A stretch of 64,000 bases of DNA from Pirellulaceae bacterium (GTDB lineage Bacteria; Planctomycetota; Planctomycetia; Pirellulales; Pirellulaceae), in NCBI GenBank assembly GCA_020852965.1, contig JADYZV010000070.1, positions 1-64,000 of the forward strand. The letters run 5' to 3'. The translations under genes and the position numbers were made by a program. Under the pieces are notes generated by a model that was not told the origin of the DNA, made no database searches, and saw only the letters and a program-made list of their open reading frames with translations. Shown one piece after another: positions 62,534 to 64,000 of this stretch; position 1 is the first letter of the stretch; each line of letters opens with the position of its first letter.

Positions 62534-62643
62534 TCCCAGGTACTCCTCGTGTGCTGAACTTTCAGCGATTAGTGTGCTCAGCAACGCGCCGGGCACTTGG
62601 TTTAATTGGCCGTCGCGAATCCGAAGGATTCACGACGGAGCGA

Positions 62644-64000
62644 CTACATTTCAACGCGGAACGTGCGTGCGCAAAAGCGATAGATGCGCCAGCCGAGCGA
62701 TTTCCAGCCGACGTAAATCTTCGCTTGGCCACGATAGCCTACGCGCAGCGGAATATCAATGTTTTCTAGCGGAACGCGAGCCTGATAGGAAGTACTGATT
62801 GGGCGAAGTCGACCACTTGGGTCCATTTCTGTATCCAAGCGACCGCCTGACTGGATGCCCAAGTTCTCTGGAGCGACTGTCATCTCCATTTCCGATATCT
62901 TCTCTATATTGCCAGTGAAGGTCTCCATGCGTGCTGAATCGATCTTGATATCGGCTTCGTCTCCTTCGTGGACCAAGTCGATATCGTGTTGATCAACGAC
63001 CAATACCGCTTCCATTTTCGATGGCTCGCCCACTAAACATAGCAGATCCGATTCGGAGAAGAACGCCGCCTGATTCTTATGATCAAAGGGATCGCCACTC
63101 CACGTAGGCAACTGCTCCTCAGCTTCGGCCTGTTTGGGAGTCGGCTTTTTAGGTGGGGAGATGATGACCCCCGTTGCATGCGACTTGACGTCGAGCATAT
63201 GGACGCGGTCGAGAATGTTGTCGAGCATTGCCTTCTTCGATTGCACAATTTCAGCTTGCGTGCTGAGCTGGGCTTTGGCTTGCGGATCGATGTATTGCTG
63301 GTCTTCCAAGATGCGCATGCGGCTGACCGCCAGCTCGTATTCGTTGGCGTTCTTCAGCAACTGCATCTGCAAATCGATATTGTCGAGCTGAGCGATTGTT
63401 TCGCCGATTCGAACACTATCGCCCGGCCGCTTGTGCCAACTGACCAATCGGCCGGGGACCATGGCGAACACTTGTTGCGCATCGTTGGGTTGGATCTCGA
63501 CGGCGCATTCGACGTGAAACGGCAGCGGGATGAACACGACCCCGGCGATCACGGCCACGACGACTGCGAGGCTGGTCAATACATTTTTTTGTTTCATTTT
63601 GCTAGCCTTACCCGGCGTACGAAAGAATTTGATGGCCTGCCACAGCGGCTGGATGACCATGCCAGCTAATCCTGAGAAAGCGATCAGCCGACCGAGGGCC
63701 TGCAACCCATAGGGTTCGAGAACTTTCATCAGGAACATCATGATGGAGAAGACGACGACCCAGCGGTAGATGACCGAGGCGATTGTATAGAGCGCGAACC
63801 AGAACTGCTTTTTATGCGGCAGGAACGGGTTGTCTTGAAGTTCCAAGCCCAAGCAGACTTGCTGGAACCAACGTTTGAGGATCTCCGTCGCCTTCTGTCG
63901 CAGGTTGGGGATCTCCAAGATGTCCATCAGGATGTAGTAACCGTCGAAACGCAGTAGTGGGTTGCCATTGAAGACCAGGGTACTGACCGAGCAAATGAAC
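62644..64000 (-). CDS. M50-type protease fused to HlyD-like adaptor (5' end outside window)
   Basis: The frame stays open to the right edge. The last upstream codons read VSTLVFNGNPLLRFDGYYIL, placing NGNPLLRFDG, the NxxPxxxxDG second metal motif of M50/site-2 proteases, at about 63950. The ATG at 63927 is therefore internal. Membrane segments follow (FALYTIASVIYRWVVVFSIM, LGRLIAFSGLAGMVIQPLWQ, LTSLAVVVAVIAGVVFIPLP), then a HlyD-type part with a lipoyl half (MVPGRLVSWHKRPGDSVRIG), a coiled coil (about 180-240 from 63927) and a barrel region ending VGYRGQAKIYVGWKSLGWRI. Peptide or protein export linked to an RND/ABC pump is likely. The HExxH site would be outside the window. Confidence 0.85.
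   Translation of the reverse strand, partial: FICSVSTLVFNGNPLLRFDGYYILMDILEIPNLRQKATEILKRWFQQVCLGLELQDNPFLPHKKQFWFALYTIASVIYRWVVVFSIMMFLMKVLEPYGLQALGRLIAFSGLAGMVIQPLWQAIKFFRTPGKASKMKQKNVLTSLAVVVAVIAGVVFIPLPFHVECAVEIQPNDAQQVFAMVPGRLVSWHKRPGDSVRIGETIAQLDNIDLQMQLLKNANEYELAVSRMRILEDQQYIDPQAKAQLSTQAEIVQSKKAMLDNILDRVHMLDVKSHATGVIISPPKKPTPKQAEAEEQLPTWSGDPFDHKNQAAFFSESDLLCLVGEPSKMEAVLVVDQHDIDLVHEGDEADIKIDSARMETFTGNIEKISEMEMTVAPENLGIQSGGRLDTEMDPSGRLRPISTSYQARVPLENIDIPLRVGYRGQAKIYVGWKSLGWRIYRFCARTFRVEM

Overview
The window reads as chromosome of a planctomycete, most likely a Pirellulaceae/Rhodopirellula-type genome. The basis is gene content: three DUF1549/DUF1553 proteins and two DUF1501 proteins, a large CxxCH heme-binding dehydrogenase-like protein, a DUF1559 prepilin-like protein, a cysteine-rich YTV-repeat envelope protein, a DUF3467 protein, and a TPR protein carrying two RNA polymerase alpha-CTD modules. 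kdsA points to a Gram-negative-type envelope. There is no phage, plasmid, integrase, transposase, rRNA or CRISPR locus. The only structural RNA found is one tRNA-Thr(CGT).

Layout. 0-12 kb: pheS-pheT, a TPR protein, the YTV protein with a strong terminator, a small secreted protein, a ZIP metal transporter divergent from a His/Cys-rich secreted protein, a DUF1559 protein and a ThuA-domain protein. 12-20 kb (minus strand): a fused RmlC-like/RmlD-like protein, then a four-gene run of DUF1549/1553, DUF1501, ECF sigma factor and a membrane-anchored DUF1549-like protein that may be the sigma regulator. 20-33.7 kb: tandem universal stress protein, ferrochelatase, an RND efflux pump with its adaptor, a RimK-type zinc-protease domain protein, the CxxCH protein and two paralogous Spy-like secreted proteins. 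34-39.6 kb: a four-helix-bundle (S23/IVP family) gene embedded in heptanucleotide arrays, recG, an NfeD-like protein, surE, a small membrane protein and a YggU protein. 39.7-48.2 kb: a C25-like protease, a probable L-galactonate/tagaturonate/fructuronate module (Zn-dehydrogenase, sugar isomerase, UxaE-like epimerase), a rhomboid protease, an SDR protein and an MBL-fold hydrolase. 48.4-57.3 kb: tRNA-Thr, the alpha-CTD protein, tgt, a lipoprotein, kdsA, a lipid kinase, a FabZ-like dehydratase preceded by a 34-codon gene resembling ribosomal protein bL37, and a C39-like membrane protease. 57.4-64 kb: a PSCyt1-DUF1549-DUF1553/DUF1501 pair, a DUF3467 protein and an M50-HlyD fusion cut by the right edge.

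Intergenic DNA is rich in short dispersed repeats. At least seven palindromic or REP-like families recur, often within a few bases of stop codons. A separate heptanucleotide family has the rotated consensus C-Y-A-R-S-M-A. It forms about 66 units around the four-helix-bundle gene, 7 units before a lipoprotein gene and 6 units at the surE stop. The heptamer arrays with their embedded gene are the strongest candidate for an undescribed element. The tandem alpha-CTD protein, the bL37-like small gene and the ECF/DUF1549 operon follow.
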